In this document: piece by piece, positions 9,144 to 18,503 of the stretch
How the letters are laid out: each line of letters opens with the position of its first letter
How positions within the stretch are numbered: position 1 is the stretch's first letter
NCBI GenBank assembly: GCA_002918705.1
Contig: PQKR01000002.1
Span: 682,001-746,000 of the forward strand
From: Escherichia sp. ESNIH1
GTDB lineage: Bacteria > Pseudomonadota > Gammaproteobacteria > Enterobacterales > Enterobacteriaceae
Reading direction: 5' to 3'
Length of the DNA stretch: 64,000 nucleotides
Program-made: the position numbers and the translations under genes
Notes under the pieces: model-generated
Database searches by the model: none
What the model was told of the DNA's origin: nothing
What the model saw: the letters and a program-made list of their open reading frames with translations, nothing else

Positions 9144-9287
9144 ATGTGTGGCATTATCAGTATAGAAGTTCTGAGTAAACACGTTGTCGTTGAATACTGC
9201 TTCTCTGCCGAACCTTATTTAGTGCCTCATGCAGTAATGTCTCAGTTTCATCTCGGTCAATGCCTGCGGGCTAAGAAAACACTCTAA
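9144..9287 (+). CDS. yobF: Small stress-associated protein YobF
   Basis: This is a 47-residue peptide, the same length as E. coli YobF, with the conserved start MCGI, the block EVLSKHV-VEY-FSAEPY and the conserved end LRAKKT. The middle (LVPHAVMSQFHLGQ) differs from E. coli. YobF is a small protein of unknown role reported to rise under heat stress; it is co-transcribed with cspC, which begins 12 bp downstream. Confidence 0.85.
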   Translation: MCGIISIEVLSKHVVVEYCFSAEPYLVPHAVMSQFHLGQCLRAKKTL

Positions 9288-9299
9288 GGAATTTTGCAA

Positions 9300-9509
9300 A
9301 TGGCAAAGATTAAAGGTCAAGTTAAGTGGTTCAACGAGTCTAAAGGCTTTGGTTTCATTACGCCTGCTGACGGCAGCAAAGACGTGTTCGTACACTTCTC
9401 TGCAATCCAGGGTAATGGCTTCAAAACTCTGGCTGAAGGCCAGAACGTTGAGTTCGAAATTCAGGACGGCCAGAAAGGCCCAGCAGCGGTTAACGTTACT
9501 GCTATCTGA
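9300..9509 (+). CDS. cspC: Cold-shock-family RNA-binding protein CspC
   Basis: This is a 69-residue single cold-shock domain with both RNA-binding motifs, KGFGFITP (RNP1) and VFVHFSAI (RNP2). CspC is a constitutive CspA paralogue that acts as an RNA chaperone and stabilises stress mRNAs such as rpoS. The start is set at [11 protein letters not shown], the family N-terminus, after an AAGGA ribosome site; a start two codons earlier is possible but unlikely. Confidence 0.97.
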
Positions 9510-9554
9510 TTTTCCTCCACTGCTTGAGCGCCATTGGCGCATCAATGTCAGCGT

Positions 9555-9583
9555 AAAAGCCTCGCCGCGTGCGGGGCTTTTTA
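9555..9583 (+). terminator. Rho-independent terminator of yobF-cspC
   Basis: AAAAGCCTCGC and GCGGGGCTTTT pair with one G-T wobble around CGCGT and run into a T tract. Confidence 0.88.
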
Positions 9584-9722
9584 ATGCTTGTTTTTCAAAA
9601 TGTTACTGTAAGAGCGCCCATTCGTCTTTTGTTGCAAAGCCATACCGTTATTAGCACACTTTTTTCCCTTTCTTAGCTTGTTTCCTGTCAAATCAGCGGG
9701 TTAATCCGTTTCAGGAGTCAAG

Positions 9723-11462
9723 GTGAAAAAGCACTCTCTTTCCAGTAACTATACCCCTCTACGCTTTGCCTTACTCTGCGTGGCTATTATCTGCGCGCTG
9801 GGCCTGCTGCTGGGCCGCACGGCCTGGCTCCAGGTTATCTCGCCGGAAAAGCTGGTCAAAGAGGAGGATATGCGATCGATTCGGGAAGAGAAGATAGTGC
9901 CGCCCCGGGGGATGATCGTCGATCGTCACGGGCTTCCGCTGGCGGTAAGCGTACCGGTCAGCGCGATCTGGGCCGATCCTAAAGTCATCAACAGCAGCGG
10001 TGGGGTGAGCATTAGCCCGCGCTGGCAGGCGCTGGCCAGTGCGCTGCATATGCCGCTGAGCGAGATTGCCGACCGCATCCGCCATAATCCCAAGTCCCGT
10101 TTTATCTACCTTGCCCGCCAGCTCGACCCACAGCAGGCAAAATGGATTGATAACCTCAACCTGCCGGGTATCAATCTACAAGATGAGTCGCGCCGCTTTT
10201 ATCCCAGCGGGCACGTTGCTGCTAACCTGCTTGGCTTCACCAACGTTGACGGGCAGGGGATCGAAGGTATTGAGAAAAGTTTTAACACTCAGCTTACCGG
10301 CAAGCCCGGTCTGCGCCGGGTGCGCAAAGATCGCCACGGACACGTCATTGAAAATATGACTGAAACGCCAGCCGTCCCGGCGCACACGCTCATGTTGAGT
10401 ATCGATAAACGCCTGCAAACCCTGACCGAAGATGCACTCGATAACGCTGTAAGCTGGAATAAAGCTGAATCGGGGGCAGCGGTGCTGGTGCGTATCCAGA
10501 CCGGTGAAATCCTGGCGATGGCCAGCTACCCCGACTTTAACCCCAACAACCGCAGCGGCGCGACGCTCGATGACTTTCGCAACCGTGCCATTAGCGATAC
10601 CTTTGAACCAGGGTCGACGGTGAAGCCGATGGTGCTGATGGCTGCCCTTAAGGAGGGCATCGTTCAGCCTGACAGCGTGGTAGATACTCATCCCTATACG
10701 CTCGACGGTCACCGCATTCGCGACGTGGGATATTACCCGGAGCTCACCCTCACCGGCATCCTGCAAAAATCGAGTGATACCGGGGTGTCCCGCCTGTCGC
10801 TGGCGATGCCAATTCAGCGCCTGCTGGATACCTATAAAGCGTTCGGCTTTGGCAGCTCTACAGGGCTGGGGCTGACCGGGGAGAGCAGCGGCGTATTGCC
10901 GGTGCGCAGATACTGGGGTCAGCTCGATCGTGCTACCTTTGCGTTTGGCTATGGCTTAATGGTCACCCCTCTGCAGCTGGCCCACGTCTATGCCACCATC
11001 GGCAGCTTTGGGCTTGCGCGCCCGCTCTCCATTACCCGCGTCGATCCGCCGGTAGTGGGCACACAGATCATGCCGCAGGAGATTGTGCATGAGGTCGAGC
11101 ACATGATGGAGAGCGTCGCTCTGCCGGGCGGGGGCGGGATCAAAGCCGCCGTGCGAGACTATCGCGTAGCGGTGAAAACGGGCACCGCGAAGAAGATCGA
11201 TGAGAACGGCAAATATGTTGATAAATATATAGCCTATACCGCTGGCGTTGCCCCTGCCAGCAAGCCTAAGTATGCGCTGGCGGTAGTGATAAACAATCCG
11301 CAAAACGGTGCTTACTATGGCGGAGCCGTGTCGGCCCCCGTGTTCAGTGAGATTATGGGTAGCGTCCTGCGGGCACAAAATGTCAGGCCAGACGGCATGG
11401 CTCCCGACTCAAGCCATTTAGTTGTACTGAATTCCCACGGCGGCGAGGCTCCGCTGCGTTAA
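9723..11462 (+). CDS. FtsI-paralogue transpeptidase, PBP3SAL-like
   Basis: This is a class B penicillin-binding protein of 579 residues. It corresponds in place and sequence to PBP3SAL of Salmonella, an FtsI paralogue that supports septal peptidoglycan synthesis at acidic pH. A short cytoplasmic start is followed by a membrane anchor (about 15-35), a dimerisation domain ([15 protein letters not shown]) and the transpeptidase domain. The active serine is in PGSTVKP and the KTG box is KTGTAKK. The second motif reads SSD (KSSDTGVS) where E. coli FtsI has SSN. The true ftsI lies in the dcw cluster elsewhere. E. coli K-12 lacks this gene. Confidence 0.88.
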   Translation: MKKHSLSSNYTPLRFALLCVAIICALGLLLGRTAWLQVISPEKLVKEEDMRSIREEKIVPPRGMIVDRHGLPLAVSVPVSAIWADPKVINSSGGVSISPRWQALASALHMPLSEIADRIRHNPKSRFIYLARQLDPQQAKWIDNLNLPGINLQDESRRFYPSGHVAANLLGFTNVDGQGIEGIEKSFNTQLTGKPGLRRVRKDRHGHVIENMTETPAVPAHTLMLSIDKRLQTLTEDALDNAVSWNKAESGAAVLVRIQTGEILAMASYPDFNPNNRSGATLDDFRNRAISDTFEPGSTVKPMVLMAALKEGIVQPDSVVDTHPYTLDGHRIRDVGYYPELTLTGILQKSSDTGVSRLSLAMPIQRLLDTYKAFGFGSSTGLGLTGESSGVLPVRRYWGQLDRATFAFGYGLMVTPLQLAHVYATIGSFGLARPLSITRVDPPVVGTQIMPQEIVHEVEHMMESVALPGGGGIKAAVRDYRVAVKTGTAKKIDENGKYVDKYIAYTAGVAPASKPKYALAVVINNPQNGAYYGGAVSAPVFSEIMGSVLRAQNVRPDGMAPDSSHLVVLNSHGGEAPLR

Positions 11463-11524
11463 GGCATTTCCCGCAGCGGCAATTGGCGTTACACTTTCGC
11501 CCTTTCTCTCTGTCCGGAGTTGCT

Positions 11525-12340
11525 ATGTCCTTCACCTGTCCGCTATGCCACGCGCCGCTGCTGCGTACCGATACATTCTATGTCTGCCCGCAGCGGCACC
11601 AGTTTGATATAGCGAAAGAAGGGTATGTCAACCTGCTGCCCGTGCAGCACAAGCGTTCGCGCGATCCCGGCGACAGCGCGGAGATGATGCAGGCCAGGCG
11701 CGCTTTTCTTGATGCCGGGCACTACCTGCCGCTGCGCCAGACGCTAGGCGAACTGCTGGATGCACGCCTGCCTGCAAAGGCTGACGCGCTGTTGGATATC
11801 GGCTGCGGAGAGGGATATTACACTCACGCCTTCGCCGAGATCGCTCGTCAGCACGGGGCGGAGACCTTCGGTCTTGACGTCTCCAGGGCAGCGGTGCGTG
11901 CGGCCGCGAAGCGCTATCCACAGGCGATGTTCTGCGTGGCCTCCAGCCACCGCCTGCCGTTTGATGCCCAAACGCTGGATGCGGTGGTGCGCATCTATGC
12001 GCCCTGTAAAGGCGAAGAGCTGGCGCGGGTAGTGAAACCAGAAGGATGGGTGATTACCGCCGCGCCGGGGCCCCGGCATCTGGTGGAGCTGAAGGGGCTT
12101 ATCTATGATGAGGTACAGCTTCACGCTCCGCAGAGTGAAAAACTAGAGGGGTTCACGCTGCGGGAGCAGCGCTCGCTGGGGTATGGAATGACGCTAAGCG
12201 GCAGCGAAGCCGTGGCGCTGTTGCAGATGACGCCGTTTGCCTGGCGGGCAAAGCCGCAGGTGTGGGAGACGCTGCAGGAGATGGCGCAGTTTAGCTGCGA
12301 GGCAGATTTCAGCATCCAGTGCTGGCAGCGCGACGCTTAA
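11525..12340 (+). CDS. rlmA: 23S rRNA (guanine-745-N1)-methyltransferase RlmA
   Basis: RlmA methylates G745 of 23S rRNA using S-adenosylmethionine. The ATG chosen follows CCGGAG and gives 271 residues, against 269 in E. coli. The N-terminal zinc finger is visible (CPLCHAPL, then CPQRHQF: C5, C8, C21, H25). A Rossmann methyltransferase fold follows, with motif [12 protein letters not shown]. The stop codon overlaps that of the convergent mntP. Confidence 0.95.
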   Translation: MSFTCPLCHAPLLRTDTFYVCPQRHQFDIAKEGYVNLLPVQHKRSRDPGDSAEMMQARRAFLDAGHYLPLRQTLGELLDARLPAKADALLDIGCGEGYYTHAFAEIARQHGAETFGLDVSRAAVRAAAKRYPQAMFCVASSHRLPFDAQTLDAVVRIYAPCKGEELARVVKPEGWVITAAPGPRHLVELKGLIYDEVQLHAPQSEKLEGFTLREQRSLGYGMTLSGSEAVALLQMTPFAWRAKPQVWETLQEMAQFSCEADFSIQCWQRDA

Positions 12341-12903
12341 GGGGCGAAGTGGCTCCAGAGGATCTGGATGCCAATACCGATCAGCACCACACCGCCGAGG
12401 ATCTCGGCCCGTTTGCCCAGCAGCGGACCGATAAATTTGCCGATCATCATGCCGAGGGTGGACATGATCAGAGTGGCGCAGCCGATGGCGAGGGCGGTGG
12501 TGATAATATTGACCTGCAAGAACGCCAGGCCGACACCGACGGCCATAGCATCCAGGCTGGTGGCGATGGCGGTGGTCACCAGCAGCCAGAAGCCGTGGCG
12601 GCGCAGGGGTGCAGACTCTTCATCAGGCTGGCAGCGCATACCTTCCAGCACCATTCGGCTGCCTAAAAATACCAGCAGCAAGAAGGCAATCCAGTGGTTC
12701 CACTCCAGCACAAACTGGCTGGCCAGCATACCTAATCCCCAGCCAATCAACGGTGTCAGCGTCTCAATAACGCCGAAGATCAAACCGGTGCGCAGGGCGT
12801 CAGAAAATTTGGGTTTGTGCAGCGTGGCACCTTTACCAATGGAGGCGGCAAAGGCATCCATCGACATGCCAAAAGCGAGCAGAAGGGTGGCGGATAGGTT
12901 CAT
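12337..12903 (-). CDS. mntP: Manganese efflux pump MntP (YebN)
   Basis: MntP exports Mn2+ and protects against manganese toxicity. The 188-residue protein has six hydrophobic segments in two repeats, each with the acidic motif [14 protein letters not shown] (N-terminal) or [12 protein letters not shown] (C-terminal). These aspartates are needed for transport in E. coli. The start is placed at [18 protein letters not shown], the family N-terminus. Its leader carries a yybP-ykoY riboswitch. The 3' end overlaps that of rlmA by three bases. Confidence 0.96.
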   Translation of the reverse strand: MNLSATLLLAFGMSMDAFAASIGKGATLHKPKFSDALRTGLIFGVIETLTPLIGWGLGMLASQFVLEWNHWIAFLLLVFLGSRMVLEGMRCQPDEESAPLRRHGFWLLVTTAIATSLDAMAVGVGLAFLQVNIITTALAIGCATLIMSTLGMMIGKFIGPLLGKRAEILGGVVLIGIGIQILWSHFAP

Positions 12904-12934
12904 ACAAGCGTCCTGACCGGGAAATCCATATGAC

Positions 12935-13095
12935 ACATCACTGCCCCCAGTAATCAGCAGTTGATGCGTCTATGGTCTCGCCTGACCGAACAGGCTTAGC
13001 TATTCGATCCGTACGTGCCACGTTTTGCAACGAGTATGTTGACACGTACATTTCCGGGAACAGGAAATTGGCTACTCCCCAACGACGGGCGCAAC
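12935..13095 (-). promoter_or_regulatory. yybP-ykoY manganese riboswitch in the mntP leader
   Basis: Read on the mntP strand, the leader contains GGGGAGTAGC (13080 to 13071), the signature of the first binding loop. It also contains GGTCAGGCGAGACCATAG (from 12987), the second conserved loop, with complementary arms between them. This matches the yybP-ykoY element that turns on mntP when Mn2+ binds in E. coli. The outer edges are estimated. Confidence 0.88.
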
Positions 13096-13154
13096 CTTAA
13101 CATATTTTGATAAACTAAAACAATAACCGAAGTTCATTATTTAATTTGGTTGTT

Positions 13155-13173
13155 GATAGCGATTATCATTTAG
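13155..13173. promoter_or_regulatory. Candidate Fur box upstream of the mntP leader
   Basis: GATAGCGATTATCATTTAG matches the 19-bp Fur consensus GATAATGATAATCATTATC at 13 positions. It lies just upstream of the mntP riboswitch, where its promoter is expected. Regulation by Fur here is inference. Confidence 0.4.
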
Positions 13174-13223
13174 ATCGAAGAGTAAAAATAACGTTAAAAA
13201 AGATGATGACTTACGCGAGGAAT

Positions 13224-13283
13224 AATATAGCCATTGCTATGTTTCAAAGCGGTTAATATTAAAAACATAGTCATGGCTATATT
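13224..13283. repeat. 21-bp inverted repeat downstream of yobD
   Basis: The arms 13224-13244 and 13263-13283 are inverted copies with two mismatches, separated by 18 bp. Each arm is itself palindromic: ATAGCCATTGCTAT and ATAGTCATGGCTAT, with centres 40 bp apart. The structure sits between the yobD stop and the mntP regulatory region. As RNA it could fold into a long AT-rich stem ending yobD transcription; as DNA it could be a paired protein-binding site. Confidence 0.7.
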
Positions 13284-13288
13284 TTAAC

Positions 13289-13747
13289 TTACTGAGTTTT
13301 AACCATAATTTTGTAAATCTTCTCCAGATCGTCGATATTTCGTACACGGATCAGCAGTCGCCGCTGCTCTAATTGCACCACCAGAACGCCATCCTCCGAT
13401 AGCTGCATCGCGTTAATACGCCCATATTCAATCCAGATATTCGCAAAGAAAAACCCCTGTTCTTTAAAGATGATTTTCGGGGCGCGGATCCAGAAGAGAT
13501 ATATAACCACCAGCGCCAGCATAGATAATAACCATGTGGTTAAAATGGCACCATGATGAGTGACGTTATTATAGATAACGATGGCCAGCAGACCGGTGAA
13601 AATCACGCTGTCAGCGCGGCTGCGGCGTAGTAGGGGAACGGTGAGCAGCGTAGCGCCGTGACGGCGTGGCATAACAAATTCGTCATAGATAGCGTAAGCC
13701 AGCAGCCCGGCCACGCACAGCACCAGCACATAATCCGTTAACGACAT
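13289..13747 (-). CDS. yobD: DUF986 membrane protein YobD
   Basis: This protein has 152 residues, the length of E. coli YobD. Three hydrophobic segments (about 5-20, 48-64 and 68-87) precede a soluble C-terminal part ([20 protein letters not shown]). Its function is unknown. It follows manZ after a strong terminator, and GGAGGA precedes its ATG, so it may be read by leakage from the man operon or from a promoter near the terminator. Confidence 0.92.
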   Translation of the reverse strand: MSLTDYVLVLCVAGLLAYAIYDEFVMPRRHGATLLTVPLLRRSRADSVIFTGLLAIVIYNNVTHHGAILTTWLLSMLALVVIYLFWIRAPKIIFKEQGFFFANIWIEYGRINAMQLSEDGVLVVQLEQRRLLIRVRNIDDLEKIYKIMVKTQ

Positions 13748-13761
13748 TCATCCTCCAGAAA

Positions 13762-13790
13762 CAAAAACCGGGGGCAGTAGAGCCCCCGGC
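13762..13790 (-). terminator. Rho-independent terminator after manXYZ
   Basis: On the man strand CCGGGGGC and GCCCCCGG pair perfectly around TCTACT and are followed by TTTTT. It separates manZ from yobD. Confidence 0.93.
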
Positions 13791-13804
13791 ATCACATCTA
13801 CCGC

Positions 13805-14656
13805 TTACAGGCCGAGCAGGCCAACGGCATAGCCCGCAATACCGATGACGAAAAAGCCAACGATGATCCACAGCGGGTTCACTTTCTTACGCAGCAGCCA
13901 CATACAGGCGAAGGTCAGCAGCAGCGGCACCAGGCCTGGCATCAGCTGGTCAAGGATGGTCTGCACCGTGGTGACATTGGTCTTCCCGGTCTGGTCGGTG
14001 ATCTCCGACACCACCAGCGGGATATTAACATGCGTCCACTTGTTTACCAGCGCACCCATGACAAACAGCCCGAGGATTGACGCCCCCTCGGTCAGCTTCT
14101 GCAGGAAGCCGCCGCCCATATCTTTAACGATATCTACGCCTTTACGGTAACCGTAGGCGACACCGTAGTAGCGGGTCGCCAGGCGTACCAGGTTAAAGAG
14201 AATAAAGAACAGCAGTGGACCGAGCAGGCTGCCGCTCATGGCGATCCCCGCCCCAAGCGCAGCAAACACCGGACGCACGGTACCCCAGAAGATCGGGTCG
14301 CCGACGCCCGCCAGCGGCCCCATCAGACCCACTTTAATCCCGTTGATCGCACCATCGTCGATCGCTGCCCCATTGGCACGCTGCTCCTCCATTGCCAGGG
14401 TAACGCCAAGCACCGGCGCAGCGACGTAAGGGTGGGTGTTAAAGAACTCCAGATGGCGTTTGATCGCCTGGCGGCGCGCCTCGTTATTCTCCGGATAGAG
14501 GCGTTTGATAGCCGGGACCATAGAGAAGCAGAAGCCCAGCGCCTGCATACGCTCGAAGTTCCATGAACCCTGGAAGAGGTTAGAGCGGATGAACACGCCG
14601 CGGATATCGCCAGCCGTGAGTTTTTTCTCGGAAGTCGTTTTTGTTACATCAACCAT
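13805..14656 (-). CDS. manZ: Mannose PTS permease IID component ManZ
   Basis: ManZ is the IID membrane subunit of the mannose phosphotransferase system, which imports and phosphorylates mannose, glucose, glucosamine and related sugars. The protein matches E. coli ManZ (283 residues) along its length, with the typical SNLFQGSWNFERMQALGFCF start and a hydrophobic C-terminus. The ATG chosen follows AGGTGAG by five bases; a GTG three codons upstream is also in frame but overlaps that ribosome site. It is the last gene of manXYZ. Confidence 0.96.
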   Translation of the reverse strand: MVDVTKTTSEKKLTAGDIRGVFIRSNLFQGSWNFERMQALGFCFSMVPAIKRLYPENNEARRQAIKRHLEFFNTHPYVAAPVLGVTLAMEEQRANGAAIDDGAINGIKVGLMGPLAGVGDPIFWGTVRPVFAALGAGIAMSGSLLGPLLFFILFNLVRLATRYYGVAYGYRKGVDIVKDMGGGFLQKLTEGASILGLFVMGALVNKWTHVNIPLVVSEITDQTGKTNVTTVQTILDQLMPGLVPLLLTFACMWLLRKKVNPLWIIVGFFVIGIAGYAVGLLGL

Positions 14657-14668
14657 GTCGCTCACCTG

Positions 14669-15469
14669 TTAATCCAGTTCGTTATCGAGATCGTTAGCAC
14701 CGGCAGCCTGAGCAGGCGCGCCCGCCGAGCGGTTATATTTCGGGCTAAGCTGAATATAGAGAATGGCCATCACGGCACCGATCACCCCCAGTGCCACCAG
14801 GTTAAAGTTGGTGAAGGCGGCGGTAACGAAGCCCAGATAGAAGAACGGCATCAGGTAGCCCGCGCGCATCATGTTGATAACCATCGCATAACCCACAACG
14901 ACGATCATGCCACCGGCAATGTTCAGGCCGCTGGTCACCACTTCTGGAATCGCGTTGAGCATCCCCTGTACTTCGCTGGTCCCTACAGAGTAGGCAACGA
15001 TCACCGCCGGGATAGCGATACGCATCGCCTGCAGGAACAGGGAAGAGACGTGGATCCAGGAGAGTGCCGTCAGGTTGCCATTTTCGGCTGCCTTATCCGC
15101 TGCGTGCTGGAAAGCCACGGTAATGGTACGTACGATAATGGTCAGCACCTGGCCTGCCGCTGCCAGCGGGATAGCCAGCGCAATACCGGCCCCGATGCTC
15201 TGGCCACCGGCGATAACCAGCACGGTAGAGATGATGGACGCCAGCGCGGCATCGGGCGCAACCGCCGCACCGATGTTCATCCAGCCGAGGGCGATCATTT
15301 CCAGCGTACCGCCGATGATGATCCCTTTTTGCATATCACCCAGCACGATACCGATCAGCGTACAGGCGACCAGCGGGCGGTGGAACTGAAATTCATCCAG
15401 CACCGACTCCATACCGGCAATACAGGCGACGATGAACACCAGCACAATCTGAAGAGTGGTAATCTCCAT
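14669..15469 (-). CDS. manY: Mannose PTS permease IIC component ManY
   Basis: ManY is the IIC subunit, which forms the sugar channel together with ManZ; the complex also serves as a receptor for some bacteriocins and for lambda DNA entry. The 266-residue protein is a polytopic membrane protein starting MEITTLQIVLVFIVACIAGMES, with the conserved GTLEMIALGWMNIGAAVAPD segment. It lies 12 bp upstream of manZ in the operon. Confidence 0.97.
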   Translation of the reverse strand: MEITTLQIVLVFIVACIAGMESVLDEFQFHRPLVACTLIGIVLGDMQKGIIIGGTLEMIALGWMNIGAAVAPDAALASIISTVLVIAGGQSIGAGIALAIPLAAAGQVLTIIVRTITVAFQHAADKAAENGNLTALSWIHVSSLFLQAMRIAIPAVIVAYSVGTSEVQGMLNAIPEVVTSGLNIAGGMIVVVGYAMVINMMRAGYLMPFFYLGFVTAAFTNFNLVALGVIGAVMAILYIQLSPKYNRSAGAPAQAAGANDLDNELD

Positions 15470-15531
15470 TGTACTTCTCCTATAGCATTACAGATTAAAG
15501 TGTAAAAACAGCTTCGATCAGCGGGTGCCGG

Positions 15532-16506
15532 TTACTTTGCCACTTTGCTGATTAAATCCATCATTTTCAGGCGTTGATCGCTGGAGACTTTCCGCACTTC
15601 CAGTTCGATGCCCTGCGCGTTGAGCTTCTTAAACGCGGCGATATCCTGTTCATCCACCGAAACGGCGTTATTAACCTGGGTTTTGCCCTGGCGGAAGGCC
15701 ATGCCCCCAATGTTGACAGAGGTGATCTTCACCCCCTCGTCAACGAGGCGTACCACGTCGGTCGGATTAGTGAACAGCAGCATCACACGCTCGCCAGCGT
15801 ATTTGGGGTTGTTGTAGACGCGGACCATCTTGGCAACGTCCACCACATGCGCGGTAACGCCGGGCGGGGCCACCTGGGTGAGCAGCGTTTTGCGTACCGT
15901 GTCGGCCGCCACTTCATCGCTCACCACAATAATGCGTTGAACGTTGGTCTCTTTAGTCCAGCGGGTTGCCACTTGGCCGTGGATCAGGCGATCGTCGATA
16001 CGCGCCAGGCCGATGGTCATATAGTCCTCCGGCCCCATCGGTTTTTGCGGTACGGCGGCCCTGGGGGCGGCGGCGGCAGGAGCGGCGGCAGGCTGCGCCT
16101 TCTCCACCGGCTGTGCCTTCAGCGCCTTCACGCCTTCACGGCCCGCCTCAACGGCAACGGCCACCAGATCGTCAAAAGCCGGGTCGTCATCGCGGCCCAT
16201 CAGGGTCTCTACCAGCATAGGGATATTGACCCCGGCCACGACCTCATGGTGCTCTTTATCGACGACAATACGGCTGGCAGCGTTAAACGGGCTGCCGCCC
16301 CACGTATCGACGAGAAACAGCACGCCCTGGCCAGTGTCGAGCTTCGCCAGCTGCGCGTTATATTTTTCGATCAGCGTTTCGGCGTTTTCACCCGGGACGA
16401 AATCGATCCAGCCTACGTTCTCCTGTTCGCCCAATAGCATTTCAGCTGTTTTAATCAGCTGCTCCGCAGCCCAGCCATGTGTGCCTATCACAATAGCAAT
16501 GGTCAC
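15532..16506 (-). CDS. manX: Mannose PTS IIAB component ManX
   Basis: ManX is the cytoplasmic phosphocarrier of the mannose PTS. The 324-residue protein has a IIA domain (1 to about 130) with the phosphorylated His10 (IGTHGWAA), an Ala/Pro-rich hinge at about 131-158, and a IIB domain with His176 in RIDDRLIHGQVATRW. It is first in manXYZ. In E. coli the operon is controlled by Mlc, NagC, CRP and the SgrS sRNA. Confidence 0.97.
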   Translation of the reverse strand: MTIAIVIGTHGWAAEQLIKTAEMLLGEQENVGWIDFVPGENAETLIEKYNAQLAKLDTGQGVLFLVDTWGGSPFNAASRIVVDKEHHEVVAGVNIPMLVETLMGRDDDPAFDDLVAVAVEAGREGVKALKAQPVEKAQPAAAPAAAAPRAAVPQKPMGPEDYMTIGLARIDDRLIHGQVATRWTKETNVQRIIVVSDEVAADTVRKTLLTQVAPPGVTAHVVDVAKMVRVYNNPKYAGERVMLLFTNPTDVVRLVDEGVKITSVNIGGMAFRQGKTQVNNAVSVDEQDIAAFKKLNAQGIELEVRKVSSDQRLKMMDLISKVAK

Positions 16507-16934
16507 TTGCTACCTCCTTTATTATCGTGAACACATCCGTAGCAGATGCATTGTGAATCGTTACGTCATAGCGAATCGATTCAGAGAGGGATGACATAGA
16601 AAATCCAGTCTTCGCGAATTATTTTAGATAGTGAAAAAATAATTTATGTGATTCAGATCCGTAATTTAGCTTTAAAAAGAAAAGAAATTTTGTTGCGCAA
16701 AATATCTTCGAAAATGCAAATTCAGGTAAATCTTTGCAAAATCGTAATTCCCTCTGTTATGTTTACTTTCTGTTTATAATCACTGGAGTAGAGGGCAGCT
16801 GCCCACCGTATGGACCGTCACCGACGTCAGTTTATCTTCAGGCCGCTCAGCGCCTGCATTAACCCCCAATATATTGTCATCACGCCTGCATGCTGTAAGG
16901 CCCCGTTTTGTCATTCCTGTAGCAGGAGCCCGTC
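16507..16934. promoter_or_regulatory. Divergent regulatory region of manXYZ and yoaE
   Basis: The 428-bp gap holds no gene. The palindromic TTTTGTTGCGCAAAA (16688-16702) and the nearby TTCGAAAA resemble Mlc/NagC operators, which control manXYZ in E. coli. TATGTGATTCAGATC (from about 16645) has one good CRP half-site only. The stretch next to yoaE is likely its promoter and leader. All assignments are by eye. Confidence 0.45.
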
Positions 16935-18497
16935 ATGGAATTCTTAATGGATCCCTCAATCTGGGTGGGATTGTTGACGCTTGTCGTACTTGAAATCGTA
17001 CTCGGTATCGATAACCTGGTGTTTATCGCCATCCTTGCCGACAAACTGCCACCGAAACAGCGTGATAAGGCAAGGCTAATCGGCCTCTCCCTTGCGCTGG
17101 TGATGCGTCTGGCGCTGCTCTCCGTCATCTCCTGGATGGTAACGCTGACCCAGCCGCTCTTTTCGGTAATGGATTTCACCTTCTCTGGCCGCGATCTGAT
17201 CATGCTGCTCGGGGGGATATTCTTACTCTTCAAAGCGACAACAGAATTACACGAGCGTCTGGAGAACCGCGAGCATGACAGCGGTCAAGGTAAGGGGTAC
17301 GCCAGCTTCTGGGTGGTCGTGGTGCAGATCGTTATTCTTGATGCGGTCTTCTCCCTTGATGCGGTGATCACGGCGGTAGGGATGGTGAACCATCTCCCGG
17401 TAATGATGGCAGCGGTAGTGATCGCGATGGCGGTAATGCTGCTGGCTTCGAAGCCGCTGACGCGCTTTGTTAACCAGCACCCTACGGTGGTGGTGCTCTG
17501 CCTGAGCTTCCTGCTGATGATTGGTCTGAGCCTGGTGGCAGAAGGCTTTGGCTTCCATATTCCGAAAGGCTACCTCTACGCGGCGATCGGCTTCTCGATC
17601 ATCATCGAGTTCTTTAACCAGGTGGCGCGCCGCAACTTTATTCGCCATCAGTCCACGCTGCCGCTGCGGGCGCGTACCGCCGACGCCATTCTGCGTCTGA
17701 TGGGGGGGCGCCGCCAGGCGGCGGTTCAGCACGAGCCGGATAATCAGTCCCCGGTTCCGGTGCCCGAAGGGGCATTTGCCGATGAAGAACGCTATATGAT
17801 CAACGGCGTGCTGACCCTGGCGTCACGCTCACTGCGCAGCATCATGACGCCGCGCGGCGAAATCAGCTGGGTGGACGCCAATCTCGACGTGGATGCGATT
17901 CGCCAGCAGCTGCTCTCTTCGCCGCACAGCCTCTTCCCGGTTTGCCGGGGCGAGCTGGATGAGGTCCTCGGCATTGTGCGTGCAAAAGAGCTGCTGGTGG
18001 CGCTGGAAGAGGGCGTTGACGTGGCGGCTATCGCCTCGGCTTCCCCGGCCATCGTGGTACCGGAAACGCTGGATCCCATCAAGCTGCTGGCGGTGCTGCG
18101 CCGCGCTCGGGGCAGCTTCGTCATGGTGACCAACGAGTTCGGCGTAGTACAGGGTCTGGTAACGCCGCTCGACGTGCTGGAAGCCATTGCCGGTGAGTTC
18201 CCGGACGCCGATGAGACACCGGAGATTGTCATTGACGGTGACGGCTGGCTGGTAAAAGGCGCTACCGATCTCCATGCGCTGCAGCATGCGCTGGGGATGG
18301 ATAACCTGGTGAACGACGAAGAGGATATCGCTACCGTTGCGGGCCTGGTCATTGCCATCAATGGTCAAATTCCCAAGCCGGGCGAGGTGCTGCAGCTTGC
18401 GCCGTTAACCATTACCGTGGTTGAGGCGAACGACTACCGGGTCGATCTGGTACGGGTTGTTAAAGAGCAGCCGGTACAGGACGACGAAGAGGAGTAG
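16935..18497 (+). CDS. yoaE: TerC-family membrane protein with CBS pair, YoaE
   Basis: This 520-residue protein matches E. coli YoaE (518). Residues 1 to about 235 form a TerC-type membrane domain with the acidic motifs [11 protein letters not shown] and [10 protein letters not shown], which in the family are linked to metal transport. A CBS domain pair (about 295-415) and a CorC/HlyC-type C-terminal domain follow. Recent work links TerC proteins to metal (Mn) export at the Sec machinery, but for YoaE the role is not established. It converges with pdeD, with six bases between the stops and no visible hairpin. Confidence 0.93.
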   Translation: MEFLMDPSIWVGLLTLVVLEIVLGIDNLVFIAILADKLPPKQRDKARLIGLSLALVMRLALLSVISWMVTLTQPLFSVMDFTFSGRDLIMLLGGIFLLFKATTELHERLENREHDSGQGKGYASFWVVVVQIVILDAVFSLDAVITAVGMVNHLPVMMAAVVIAMAVMLLASKPLTRFVNQHPTVVVLCLSFLLMIGLSLVAEGFGFHIPKGYLYAAIGFSIIIEFFNQVARRNFIRHQSTLPLRARTADAILRLMGGRRQAAVQHEPDNQSPVPVPEGAFADEERYMINGVLTLASRSLRSIMTPRGEISWVDANLDVDAIRQQLLSSPHSLFPVCRGELDEVLGIVRAKELLVALEEGVDVAAIASASPAIVVPETLDPIKLLAVLRRARGSFVMVTNEFGVVQGLVTPLDVLEAIAGEFPDADETPEIVIDGDGWLVKGATDLHALQHALGMDNLVNDEEDIATVAGLVIAINGQIPKPGEVLQLAPLTITVVEANDYRVDLVRVVKEQPVQDDEEE

Positions 18498-18503
18498 CCT
18501 CGT

